Source of the DNA: Takakia lepidozioides
Lineage: Eukaryota > Streptophyta > Takakiopsida > Takakiales > Takakiaceae
DNA: 64,000 nucleotides
Assembly (NCBI GenBank): GCA_030704615.1
Contig: CM060734.1
Coordinates: 22,010,001 to 22,074,000 of the forward strand
Reading direction: 5' to 3'
The first letter of the stretch is position 1. The number at the start of each line of letters is the position of its first letter. Under the pieces are notes generated by a model. The model worked only from the letters and a program-made list of their open reading frames with translations. It searched no databases and was not told where the DNA came from. Of the stretch, positions 11,986-22,540 are shown in pieces. A program made the translations under genes and the position numbers.

Positions 11986-13658
11986 GTGCCACCAGTTGCT
12001 GAGGGGAGTGCCGGTACGAGCACCAGCAATACTAGTGGGTACACAAGACGAGGTGTGCGGTTTAGGCCACCTTCACCTTCAGTGTATTCTGAGGAAGGTT
12101 CAGACTCGGAGTCAGGAGGATTCTCGCCGAGGGTGCAAGTCATTTTCGTGCCATTGTTGTGGGACACGATGGAGGAGATATATGGAGCTACCAAGGGGCC
12201 ACGTAGGTACTCTGGAGCTGTGGGCACCATCGAGCTTGATGACTTCATACAGGAGTTTGACAGTTGGTGTGATTTGCAACAAATGCGCAATCCACAACTG
12301 TTTACGCCCTTTATGGCGTGGAAGGGGCTATTCCAGCACCTTGAGGGGCCGCCCATGGATGATTACCATGAATTTAGGCGGGGACATGCGGTGGAGATTG
12401 AGGAGTGGGTATTGGTCACCTAACTATGTCTCCGTCACTAGAGGCACAAGGGCAGCGGCGACACCAACAGCTACACAAACATCTCCAACTGCAAGCACTA
12501 GTAGTGGGACAAGTGGTACAGGAGCTGGGAAATCCACTCAAGCTCTTGCTGCAGCACCAGCACCCGTGCCTGCCTTTAACCCAGTTGTGGAGTTCTTCGA
12601 GGAGTTGAGGAGAAACTACCAAGGGATAAGCACAGAGTTGCGGAGCTTGCAAGAGTTCCAACGAAGGCCTACTGAGAGTTTGAGGGAGGCTTACACTCGC
12701 ATGAGGCGCTTGATAAACGTAACCCAAGGGGTTATAGAAGCTCAGGCAGTCCAGTTTTGGTATGGGATCCTGGACAAGGAGCTGAGGAGAAGGGTGCGGG
12801 ATGCAACTCTCCTACAAGTAGCCCAACCCACCTTAGCAAATGTGCTTTTGCTGGCAGAGCAGATAGAACTCAATATGGTGGAGGAGCGGGTTGTTATGGT
12901 GGGATTTGGCAAGGAGACACAACAAAGTGGAGTTCCTAGCCAACAACAACCAACTCCCTAACGTGCTCAAGGCAACAAGGGATGAAGCCTAGGGAAGGCC
13001 ATAGAGGATCTCAGATTCAGAGGTCTCTCCCTTCATTCTCGGGCCAACAACAGATGAGTGTGTCATGTTGGGATTGTGGAGGACCCCATGTCAAGAAGGA
13101 CTGCCCGGAGAGAGGCAAAGGGCCGGCACAGGCACAGCCTACACAACTACACTGTGGGCATTGTGGAAAGTATGGGCATGAAGAGGCCCATTGTTATGAC
13201 TTACATCCTGAGCTACGGCCAGGCCAGTTCCAAGGGAACAATGGTGGCTGAGGACAAGACAATGTAGTCCAAAGAGGTAGAGGAGGTAGAGGTCGTGGTG
13301 GAGGTCGTAACCAAAACCAAGGAGCACGGGGTCAGGGTCAAGGTCATGACCAAGGCATGGTGGATAGACTTGCCCAGCTAGAGCAACATCTTGCTACCAT
13401 GGCCACTACTCATGTTGTGCTAGCTCCAAGGTCTGAGTTTCAAGCCCCACCTGCACAACCTCCTATGCCTAGGGAAGACCAGATTGGTATAGGCTTCATG
13501 TGTGGACCGTACTTGCAGGGCCATTGCATGTATTGGACTCTGCTACTGCTGTCACTCGAGCAGCAACGCGTGCTCCTGAGCCAAGAGGAGCGGATGTGGA
13601 TTTTGATCCACAAAGGGGGGAAGCAAGTCATCAGACAAGGCTTCCATAGTCCTTTACA
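11986..13658 (+). pseudogene. Retroelement gag with two CCHC zinc knuckles, frameshifted
   Basis: The N-terminal part is in one frame (11986-12423). Its capsid-like core includes IELDDFIQEFDSWCDLQQM and FMAWKGLFQHLEG. Near 12410-12430 the homology moves to the next frame (to 12961), where EFFEELRRNYQG and the retro-gag helix patch SLREAYTRMRRLINVTQGV are read. It then returns to the first frame at about 12982, giving CWDCGGPHVKKDC (a variant spacing) and CGHCGKYGHEEAHC. A Gly/Arg/Gln-rich tail follows an in-frame TGA near 13249 and continues past 13357. The product would coat genomic RNA in virus-like particles. Two frame changes and two stops make this copy non-functional. Confidence 0.8.
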
Positions 13659-14779
13659 TTGGCTGAGACAGTGCCAACTACGCCATCGTTGGCACCCGCT
13701 CGCCCAAGTGTGTCAGAGGTAGAGCCACGAGTGTCATTGGGGAGAGTAGGTGTGGCTCGGGAAATGCCAGTGGGTGGTGCTGCAAAGCAAGGTGCAGCCA
13801 GTACATTATTGGGGGCGGCTACGGCTGTTTGTCAAGCTCCATTGTTTTCTGCAATGACCATTGCAATGTCGGGGATTCGGCCAGCTGTTGTATTCAGACT
13901 AGCAGCTAGACTCTGTGAGAGTGGTGATGCATTGGCACTATCTGCGGAGATAGCAGATAAGGTGCAGTCTATGGATGCTTTGGATTCGAGGGTGAAGTCA
14001 GCCACAGCTGCGCCATGGCAAGCGACAGCTGCAAGATTGCAGGAATTGCCAGCTAGGCCAGCCATTGAGCGCAGCATGGTGACTCCTGGAGTAGTCCTGG
14101 TGGACAATCAGGATGAAGTGTTTCAGTTGGGTGGTCCAACCGGGAGGAGGTATATGCCACTGCGGGTCTTGTTGGACTCGGGAGCACAGCCTTTGATGTT
14201 GGGGAGAGTAGCAATTGCAGGCTTGGGCCTTACAGAGGCGGATTTGGAGCCTTGCTCTTTCCAAATTCAAACATCTTTGGTGGTTCAGAGAAGGCGCGAG
14301 GGATTACACGCCATGAGCTCTTCATTTGATTGCAGCCGGATCATCCTACGGACGGCTCAGTCATGAGAGCTAAAGCCATTGTTACGGACGTGATGTCCTA
14401 TGATGTGCTTATTGGTGGGGCTGTGTTGTACCCCATGGGATTTACTTTGGACTTTTGGGAGGAAACGACATCCTACAGGCTGGAGTGGCAGTTAGGAGAT
14501 GGTCGACGTGCACTGCTCCCAGTGCGGTTTATTGGGAATATAGCGGTGGATCATAGGAACATGATGCCCACATTGGCTGCATTCTCAGGGGTGGTGGCTT
14601 GGGGTGGTGAGCTCTTGGAGGGCAATAGCCATGCAGATGATAGGCCACCATCTGATGAGGACAAGCAACTGGCATACAAGGCTGAGTTGCTTCCTCATGT
14701 GCTTGTGCATATCCCACTGTGGGATACGGTTGGGAATTTGCAGCGAGTAGCAGGCGAGAGTGTGCACCAAGCATGGTAG
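13659..14779 (+). pseudogene. Retroelement aspartic protease, frameshifted
   Basis: The catalytic triad DSG is encoded at 14175-14183 in the context RVLLDSGAQPLMLG, typical of retropepsins. The second conserved part, YDVLIGGAVLYPMGFTLDFW, corresponds to the usual hydrophobic-Gly flap/strand pair, but it is read in a different frame (14330-14779), so a frameshift lies near 14290-14330. A long Ala-rich linker precedes the protease. The frame ends in TAG at 14777-14779, after which the methyltransferase region follows in the same frame. It would process the polyprotein if intact. Confidence 0.75.
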
Positions 14780-15605
14780 GAGGCATTTCCATTGATGAGT
14801 GAGGGGAGTTCAGTGACATCACCTGGACCTCCTCAGTTAGCTCCTTTGGACACAATGCCCATTACCTGGCAACCACTTGACTCAGGGATTTGTTTGCTAG
14901 ACCTGTTTGGAGGCATGAGCACTGGGCTTGCAGGAATGTTGCAAGCTGGGATTAAAGTATGAAAGTACTTGTATGTGGAGAAGGATGAGATAGCTCGGCG
15001 TATTTCTATGCGCCACGTTGCCTTGCTCACACACCAGTATCCTGAGTTGCTGTCTTTCTCAACAATTCAAGGGTACCAAAAGGCATTGCCAACAGACATT
15101 ACTGTGTTGGGGGCGGATGATTTGGGCCGGCATGGTTCAATTAACTTGGTGATAGCTGGATGGCCTTGCCAAGGACACTCTCCTACAGGTCATGGGAATG
15201 GCTTGCATGATGCAAGGTCGCAATTTGTTTTGGGAGATGTTACGAGTGTTGCGTGACTTGCAGGTGAGACAAGTGCAACCTCCAGCTTACATCCTGGAGA
15301 ATATTCCTCTCATGGGGGATTCTCGGGCTAGAGTTATGGCTAGTGTGCATCAGGTGCGGTCTTGGATTGGACCAACTGTATTATTGGATGCAGCTGCAGT
15401 GGGTTCACGGGCACATAGGCCTAGGTTGTGGTGGACCAATCTTGCACCACCAGAGTTGCTCAAGAGAGCCTATGATTCCATTCAATGGCCACCCAACCCC
15501 ATTGCCCGCTCTCGCTCATCCGCACTAGGCTCCACCAATTGCTGTAGCGCATTGTCCCAAATCAACCCATTGTCTCGAAAAGCAGAGACGAGGGAAAACT
15601 CATGA
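14780..15605 (+). pseudogene. C5-cytosine DNA methyltransferase domain inside the retroelement
   Basis: Conserved motifs occur in canonical order: motif I, CLLDLFGGMSTGLAGMLQAG (about 14888-14947), the AdoMet-binding loop; motif II, YLYVEKDEIARR, with the acidic residue; motif IV, LVIAGWPCQGHSPTG, with the catalytic Pro-Cys at 15164-15169; motif VI, PPAYILENIPL, with Glu-Asn at 15297-15302; and motif VIII, SRAHRPRLWWTNL. The order I-II-IV-VI-VIII argues against a plant DRM, in which motifs are permuted. The GL.D.R..LFWE patch and AHRPR are more like DNMT3. Damage consists of TGA at 14960-14962 between motifs I and II, and a frameshift near 15215-15222 between IV and VI. Motifs IX-X are not seen downstream. 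The domain lies between PR and RT. If intact it would transfer methyl groups to cytosine in DNA. Confidence 0.85.
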
Positions 15606-17204
15606 GTGTAGGCAAGGCCGCACGTGGTTGCCCCACTCGATTGACCATCGCCAAAGGTGGACGGTCATCATGTCGCACTCTCTGTGGTTGCCTGCCTTGG
15701 TCCAAAATGCCCTCAACCGTGAGGTTTCATGCTCCCGATGAGAGGGTAGATGATAGTTGACTTGCCTGAGGAGACGGGAAGAGAGGCCCGACAGATTGCT
15801 GTCTCTTCGTCCTATGATGTGGCTCTTCCGACCTCGCTGTGTATGCCTCTACAAGCACCATTGTCTACAGTGTCTGTAGCCAAGGCTCTTGAAGAGGTTG
15901 AGGATTTTTTTTTTGCGGAGGATGTTCTCAAGGTGGCTATGGCGGAGCAAGTAGAGGCTACGCCATAGTCAGGGTGGGCGGACAAGGCCCAAGAGGTTGT
16001 TATCTAGCAACCAAAGGATGCGTCTCCTACCTCCAAGCCTGGTGTACCCAAGGTTGCAGTCACTAAGGACAATTGGGAACTAGATGTTGGACCAACAGTC
16101 ACCGGAGGAGAGAGACGGAAGATCCAACAATTTCTAAGGGCTTATAGAAATTACTTTGCCTTTGGTTTGAAGGATTTGGGGAGTTCAAAGGGCCAAGAGA
16201 TTCGTATTGATTTGGCAAGTGATACGCCAATTTTTCGAAGGCCCTACAAGTATAATGACATGGAGAGGTCTTCGATCCAGTCACGGACTATGAAGTTGTT
16301 CGAAGCTGGATTGGTGGAGTTGTCAGGCGAGGAGTATGCCTTGGCAACGGTGATGCCAGCTTATAAGAAGGATATCTCCAAATGGATTGAGCTAGTGTCA
16401 TTGCCTGACAAGGCAAGTGAGGGGGCGGCGTATGCATTTTTAGATCGAGTGCTTAGCCAATTTGGTGCTCCAGCCGAGGTACTCACGGACCAGGGGAGAG
16501 AGTTCTTGGGGGAGTTTCAGGCTTTGTGTGAGCAAGCCTTGATAGATCACCGCACTACTTCTCGGGATCATCCCGAGGCTGATGGCTTGGCGGAGAGAGT
16601 TGTTCAGACAGTCAAGAGAGGCTTGCGCAAGTATGGCTTGCAGAAGGGACACTTAGGGGATTGGGACCTTCAGCTACCTTGGTTGGCCATGGGCTACAGG
16701 TTTAGCAAACAAGCATCACTTGCCTCGTTCTCACCTTATTTTCTTCTCTTCGGCCGAGAGTCAGATTTGCCTGCATCTATTCGCAGGGAGGCTGCAGTAG
16801 TCCTTGACCTTGATGATCCGGATGTATGGACACGAGCATGTGACCAGCGGACAGAGTTGTTCAAGAGAGTCATGCCTATGGCTTTTGAGAACCTTGCTAT
16901 TGCCCAAAACCGAGACACATTGAGGTATGCCACGATACGTGGAGGTGGATATCGACCGGGTGTTCAGAGATTCAACCCTGGGGACTATGTGTATCTGCAG
17001 CAGACAGCGCCTACAACCTTGGATGTCATAGCAGGACGTGTGATTCTAAGGGTCAAGGAGGTGTTGCCTTCAAGAGTATTGATTCTGGAAGGTCGAGATG
17101 GCATGGTATGGAAGGATCATGTGCGTAATTGTGCGCCATGTCACCTCCCACATGTGGATGGGAGGATAGATCCCAACCTTGCAGTGGTACCTGCAGGGTT
17201 GTGT

Positions 17205-17216
<12 letters not shown>
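15606..17216 (+). pseudogene. Pre-RT region fused by deletion to integrase core
   Basis: From 15750 one frame carries a linker, crosses TAG stops at 15966 and near 16005, and gives a gypsy pre-RT/RT start, IRIDLASDTPIFRRPYKYND, up to VMPAYKKD near 16370. The next residues, SKWIELVSLPDK, already belong to the integrase core, so RT motifs 2-7, RNase H and the zinc-binding HHCC part of integrase are deleted in frame. Integrase continues with VLTDQGREF (second Asp), a Glu in EADGLAERVVQ, and a C-terminal domain with FNPGDYVYLQQ. The frame is then open from 16006 to a TGA at 17214. As the catalytic YxDD and first integrase Asp are missing, this copy cannot move on its own. Confidence 0.85.
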
Positions 17217-17348
<132 letters not shown>

Positions 17349-17605
17349 AGGTAGTGGGCATGGCAATGGTGAGGCTGACAAGTGATCCAAGGTCTAGCTA
17401 GTGGGGCTTCAATGCCATGGATACTCAACTGAAGATCATGGATTGCAGGAAGGCGACTAATGATGGGGCTACTTTTGCACCCGGCCTCTTGATCTATCAA
17501 CTTTAGATGCTGGGACTTGTGCGATTGAAGACCAAGCGATGATCTTATTGAGATGGATACTTGTCGGCTATCCGGTATTAGAGGGACCTAATCACTAGCT
17601 AGGGG

Positions 17606-17697
17606 GGCGATTGAGGAATAACTTTCTAGGATTGTATGCTTAGAATATGTGATGGACAACGATGTATGTTGTGGCACGATGCTTAGATGCATGACAG
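17606..17697 (+). repeat. Direct repeat flanking the 3' LTR, left copy
   Basis: The segment from aggaataactttctagg to cacgatgcttagatgca lies just left of the LTR at 17699 and is repeated just right of it (18118-18203) with few differences. Confidence 0.8.
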
Positions 17698-17698
17698 C

Positions 17699-18119
17699 TG
17701 TCATGGTTTTAGTCATGGTTAACTAGAATTACCTACTTTTAGTTAACTATGACATTTTAGATATTTATATTTATATTTTGTGTGTTGGGACTTCATTTGG
17801 TCTCATATGCCAAGTGAGGTGTCAAGCCTCACTTGGGACATGGGGATGGGTTTTCCCCTTGTGAGGGTTGAGGAGGGCTCATCTTCTTGTAGTTGAGCCT
17901 CCATGAGCCTCTCTCACCTCATAGCTCTAGGTATTGAGAGGGAGTGTGTTGAGGGCTTTGTAGGGTGGATTCCTTAAGCAAAGGTGCTCTTGGCTTGACT
18001 TAGTTTATGTGATAGAGTGGATTTCACTTGGAAGGACAAGGGCTTGTTCTTAGTGTGATTGCTTCATGCTTAGAGAGCTTTCATTGTCTTCCACTTATCT
18101 CATTTCTCATCTCTTATCA
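17699..18119 (+). repeat. 3' LTR (complete short form or truncated long form)
   Basis: A direct-orientation copy of 7109-7530, from tgtcatggttttag to catctcttatca, with roughly twenty differences by eye including small indels. After it the sequence switches to the repeat at 18118. Conserved stretches include tggggatgggttttcccctt and a TATA-like run, atatttatatttatatttt, near its start. Confidence 0.8.
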
Positions 18120-18203
18120 TTTAGGAATAATTTTCTAGGATTGTATGCTTAGAATATGTGTTGGACACCGATGTATGTTGTGGCACGATGCTTAGGTGCA
18201 CGC
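18118..18203 (+). repeat. Direct repeat flanking the 3' LTR, right copy
   Basis: Repeats 17606-17697 with differences such as aattttctagg for aactttctagg. About 86 bases is far too long for a target-site duplication, so it suggests template switching or unequal recombination at the 3' LTR. Confidence 0.75.
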
Positions 18204-19252
18204 CAGAGGCTTCATGACAACCGATGGTCGCACAGTCCCACGCACGCACCTACCACAGTCATCAGGGCAGAACCAAAATTTGTGGTTCTTCGCCTCGGCT
18301 TGCCCATAAGGCGTGAACAAACCAGTGAAGGTCGGAGCCGGAGTGCGGACCTTGCCTCTGGATATGGAGGACTTGCACTTCTCACAATTGGTTGCTCTGA
18401 TTGCCGTGCACTTCACTCGAGACCCAACACTGGTGCATTCTATGTGCCAGACTTCGTCGGGGCACATGGACTCCACCACAGGGGGGAGCACATTTGCCTC
18501 CTGCCCCATTGCACTCACAGTGGGAGATGGCTGCCTTTGGCTTTGTGACAAAGGATCGTCCGCACTGGATATGCCGGAAACAAACCTTTGATGAAATGGA
18601 CCACGCGGCATGGAGAAGTTGTCCCTGTCCGGCCTATGGGAGTCCGCATCCGACCCAGGAGGGATGTTCAATTTCCGTTTACAAGACCCGAATCTCTCCT
18701 CGCCCTCCAGATGGGGAACTCTGGACACTAGTGGAGTTCCTTCCGCACACATGCTGACAGCCCTGACAATCTTGTTCGGATCCCCCGATCTTCTTGCTGC
18801 TCGCAACATCAACTCAGACTTGTCTAGACCTTTGCCACCAACGCCACCCCACAAGAACTCCCGATATCTCGTTTGTTGCTGTAGAGCTCGAATCAGATCA
18901 TCTGCCATCGCCACACACAAATCCCGGCCCCGCTTTCCAGATTGCTACAACCATATATTGTGCACTGTCTCCGCCAGATTGCAAGAGGGCATGTCCGCCA
19001 TCTCCTCAATTGACAAGTGCTGCAGAATGGGAAAACATACATCAAATAGAGACAGGCACACCCCACCACAACACACATGATTGCAAATAGATACGAAGTC
19101 AACGAAATTCGCATGTTCTCAAATTCACGTACCGTTGACATGCATGCTCCCCATTGTCTGTACCGGAAGTGCCAAAATGCCAGCCAGTTTTCTAGCGCTC
19201 TCATATTGTCTTCTGATGCAGCCCCAGATGAGAATTGACGAGCCCTGAGCAC
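18192..19252 (-). pseudogene. Two-exon gene relic with a Cys/His cluster, function unknown
   Basis: On the minus strand an exon ending in NWLAFWHFRYRQWGACM (up to 19133) is followed by a plausible 113-base GT-AG intron (19020-19132, gtacgt...ttctgcag). A second exon starts HLSIEEMADMPSCNLAET and continues to 18192. A TAG interrupts exon 2 about 30 residues in (near 18950). The C-terminal third has Cys pairs (CTAIRATNCEKC) and FWFCPDDCGRCV, which suggest a zinc-binding module. Similar proteins seem to me to be multicopy in fern-like genomes and may be the C-terminal part of a transposase, but I cannot name the family. The coding end abuts the right flank of the methyltransferase element. Confidence 0.45.
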
Positions 19253-19374
19253 GCGCGGTCAGGGTGACGACATATTAGTCTAAGGGGGTCGTGGTAAGTT
19301 GCGGTGTAGGTTGGGCTCACTGAACCGCCTACCCGACTGCGGTTAGTGCAGGGAGTCCGTGGTCGTACATGGTG

Positions 19375-20455
19375 TGTCGCGCACTACTTCGTAACTCCCC
19401 TTCAAGTCATAGTTACTCGCTTTGATGCGCGCGCCTGACTCCCAACCTGGCCGCCCGAGCCAACTTGGAGCTTCGGCTGCTCACCGGGACATAACGGTCC
19501 CCTTTCGCTTCCCTCTAAAACCCTCCACCTAATTTACTCACTAGCTTTTGGTCACCAACGGGCTTGCACCGTTCTCGGGGTTACTACTCCCTATATATAC
19601 TTCTGTAGCTGTCCGCGGGGGTTTTCACAACCAGCCATGCCATTTTATGGCGAACCACCACGAAGACCCTCGATTCCCGGTGGTGAGTCGCGGTGAGTCT
19701 TGGCCCGCTCACCACGGCCCCTATGGACCGTGATGAGTCCCAAGACTCCCCACGACTCCCACCACGAGGTCTCCGCCCCCATGGTGAGTCCTATGCCACC
19801 CCCACTAAGTCCCACTAAGCTACCACCACCCCTTGTGGAGCCCCCCACCGCAACCCGGTGTGCGGGCTCCACCTAGTGAGCGCCTCCGCTTCCCTGAGTG
19901 CCTTGGGCACTCAAGGGTGCCTCACCCCCCATACCTATCGCTGCCGCTGCCCCCACCACAGGGGCAGCCCCTCATGTGTCCCGACCCCTGCCCTCAAGGC
20001 AAGGGCCGCGCACACACCCCTACCAACAGGGAGTCGATGTCCTCATCGACTTGTCCATTTTGTAGAAACGAACATCCAAGTTGTGGCGTCCCACATCAAG
20101 GAGTTTGTTTCTGTACCATGGCGTCCCATGGCAAAGAACCAAACCCCACACTTGACTCTACTCTCCACTAGCTAGTTCGGCCGACTTCCTCCAAGTCCCG
20201 GCCAAGGGTGGAGCCTCTCCAGCTCCTCCCAGTGCACTCTTCTTGGCCTACTTCAAGGTCAAGGAACGATCCTCCCCGAGGATCGAATCGCCTTACTGCA
20301 ACAATATTGCTTACAATCGCTCATGATGGCCGCTTTTGGCATCACCTTGAGCAGGGTTCACCTGAACCTTTTTTGACTAGGAAGATAACCTTGAACCAAC
20401 CGTGCGCCCCAATCACTACAATTGGGTCCGCCTTGGAATGCTGGCCTGACCCACA
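19375..20455 (-). repeat. Chromovirus LTR fragment (same family as elements A and B)
   Basis: Begins TGTCGCGCAC, exactly like the LTR starts beside the primer-binding sites of elements A (27628) and B (42499). It is colinear with 42499-43211 for about 600 bases, then continues past that copy's breakpoint. Near 20405-20452 it matches the left end of element B (37366-37413, ccccaatcactacaattggg). It therefore gives the middle of an LTR that is probably more than 1 kb long. No element body is attached, so it is a solo LTR or fragment. A GAGTC/GACTC-rich block lies at about 19680-19770. Confidence 0.75.
19591..19600 (-). promoter_or_regulatory. Candidate LTR TATA box
   Basis: The minus strand reads gtatatatag, a good plant TATA box pointing towards the element body as required for a minus-strand chromovirus. 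The same sequence is conserved in the element B LTR at 42799-42808. Confidence 0.45.
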
Positions 20456-21383
20456 TACACGTCAGGACCAAATATGACACCATTGTAAATTTGTTTACAG
20501 GGTGAACTATTTCTTCCCCATCACACGAGTGTAAATGTGAAGAAAACGCTGCTCATGCAATTGAAATTGGCAGGTGCCGCACATGTGCATTGTGTATTAA
20601 CAAAATTGGTGATATACAAACTTGGCGGAATGCCATCACTGTGTTTTTCAACAATATTCAAGGTACAAAAAATGCATATTGTATATGTACTACGCTGCCA
20701 GTCATTAAAAGCCTAGTCGTCACTGTCCGAGGATGTGGAATTTGATGCTGTGGCCTGATTTGCACTGCCAATTGCCAAAGCTTGCGACCGTGATCTCGTG
20801 ATCAATGAGGGGCCCACATCTGTTGTTCTTGACCCAGTTCCCCAGTATGGTCGCCAAATGTCGAGCGGTTTACTCACCCATTTGGAAACTCCAAGATAGA
20901 AGAGTTGGATATCTAAAGGACAGCACTCTGCCCGCTCAGAATAATCAGTCATGACCTACAGCTAGTGTATCATGGGGGTACTTCCTATTTGTATTCCCTC
21001 TCACATTCATATTAGCAAGTTACCTTACTGTCTATGTTTAAGTATCAGATTGCTTCAGCAATCTACCAGGTTCCAATCACTCATCCATTCATTCCATAGC
21101 TTCACTCAGGTCTCTCTACACAGTGTGAGCATGGAATATGTATCAGATTAATATCTATCAAGTATCAAGCCGAAGCCATAGTGTCTCTAATCTGCTCTAC
21201 AGTACAACTCTATAGCTTGCATGAATCAAGCATCAACAGTTTGTTTCTCCTCCTCCACTGCGCTCTCCATCCCTCAGCTCCAGATCGTCCTTCTCCTCCC
21301 CGATGACCAAGTCGTGATCCCCATGAAGTGTCCTTCCCTGTTGCTACTCTGCCTATTCTACCTGCAAGCTGTTCTAACTGCCT
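20456..21383. other. No recognisable gene
   Basis: The minus frame 20713-20952 (79 codons) ends in a Ser/Asp-rich tail and has no recognised domain. The remainder is spacer and I see no RNA gene. Confidence 0.45.
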
Positions 21384-21853
21384 AACTAACTAACTGTCAT
21401 CCAGACAGAATGCACGTTCCCTCTGCAGATGTCGTTCCCCCACAGTCGTTCCCTTCCGCTAATAACCATTCCCTGTTAATGCTGTGATGGGTTGTGTCAA
21501 ACTGTGTCGGGCTGTGACTGTGCCAAGCTGTGACTGGCTGTGACGGGCTGTGTCGGACTGTGTCGGGCTGTGACTGGCTGTGTGAAGCTGTGTCGGGCTG
21601 TGGTTGACTGTGTCGGGCTGTGTTGGGCTGTGATAGACTGTGATAGGCTGTGTCAGGCTATGTAAGGCTGTGTCAGACTGTGATAAGCTGTGTCAAACTA
21701 TGTCTAACTGTGTACGGCTGTGACTGACTGTGTACGCCTGTCTACCACCCTTAAGGCTTGTGTTGGTCTAAGTCTATCATCCGTAAGTCTACGCAAAAAT
21801 TAAGGGTACCCCACAGAACCCGTAAAACTGTCTAAGTCCCAGACAGCCCTCTA
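21384..21853. repeat. Solo LTR with a decamer array
   Basis: Starts (aactaacta)actgtcatccagac and ends acagccctcta. The same boundaries recur at 35942-36320, so this is a dispersed LTR. Its middle (about 21486-21750) is an array of roughly 25 exactly 10-bp units of the form ggctgtgNNN (variants gactgtg, aagctgtg). Outside the array the two copies are about 95% alike. This copy is about 90 bases longer, that is about nine decamers more. No element body adjoins it. Confidence 0.8.
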
Positions 21854-22359
21854 GTAGTTGCTGCTCCCCTCACATGAGTGAAGGGCGTCAGGCACAAGAA
21901 AACCCAGAAGGGCCTGTGACCTCTTTAGATAGAATGATACATTGTTCCAGAGTATGGTCCTCTGAGGTTCAAATGGATCCATCGTTTTCTTAGGTCAGAT
22001 TTCATCATGAGCTCTGCGAAATCCATGAGAGATCCCTGCGAGTCCTGAACCAAGTTAGATTGTATTTAGAAATGGTGCGTCTATTTCATGGTTAGGGTCC
22101 TCGGGTATCCAATCTTTTTTGTTGTTACGGGAGCCAAGAATTAGGACTCCTGTTTATGAGCATTTAAGCCCGTCCGAGCTCGATTCGAGCCCTCAGCATG
22201 TTACAATGAGTTGTGCACATCCATGAGAGGTCCATGCAAGCCATGTCAAGTAGGGTAGAACCAAAGTCCTTCCAAGGCTATTTTAGAGTAGAACCACATT
22301 TGCAAAAAACCACCCGCATATCTCTCTTACATCATCTAGGGGATTCGAACCCAGTCCGG
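21854..22359. other. No recognisable gene
   Basis: Two related phrases (ccatgagagatccctgcgag near 22025 and ccatgagaggtccatgcaag near 22223), about 200 bases apart, suggest an old duplication. No coding signal. Confidence 0.4.
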
Positions 22360-22540
22360 TGGGGGAGGGACAGCTACAGAATATATATAGGGAGTAGTAA
22401 CCCCGAGAACGGTGCAAGCCCGTTGGTGACCAAAAGCTAGTGAGTAAGCGAGCGAGCCGGAAAGCGACCAAAGAGTGGGAGCTGTCCGGACTGCCATCTA
22501 CAAAGGGAATTCTCCTAGTCCCATTAGGTGGAGGTTTTTA
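22360..22540 (+). repeat. Inverted LTR fragment at the left end of element A
   Basis: This stretch is the reverse complement of part of the chromovirus LTR (compare about 42640-42830). It includes the TATA region atatatatagggag and aacggtgcaagcccgttggt. An intact LTR pair would be in direct orientation, so the left end of element A has been rearranged by inversion or by insertion of a second LTR. Confidence 0.7.

Noticed and set aside
14780-15605. Plant DRM methyltransferase
   Set aside because: Motif order is canonical (I before VI and VIII), whereas DRM proteins are circularly permuted. A bacterial restriction methyltransferase is also unlikely given the retroelement context and plant-like codon decay.
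18118-18203. Target-site duplication
   Set aside because: About 86 bp is far too long for LTR integration, which gives 4-6 bp.
21486-21750. CRISPR-like array
   Set aside because: The 10-bp unit has no distinct spacers of constant length, it lies in an LTR, and the genome is a plant's.
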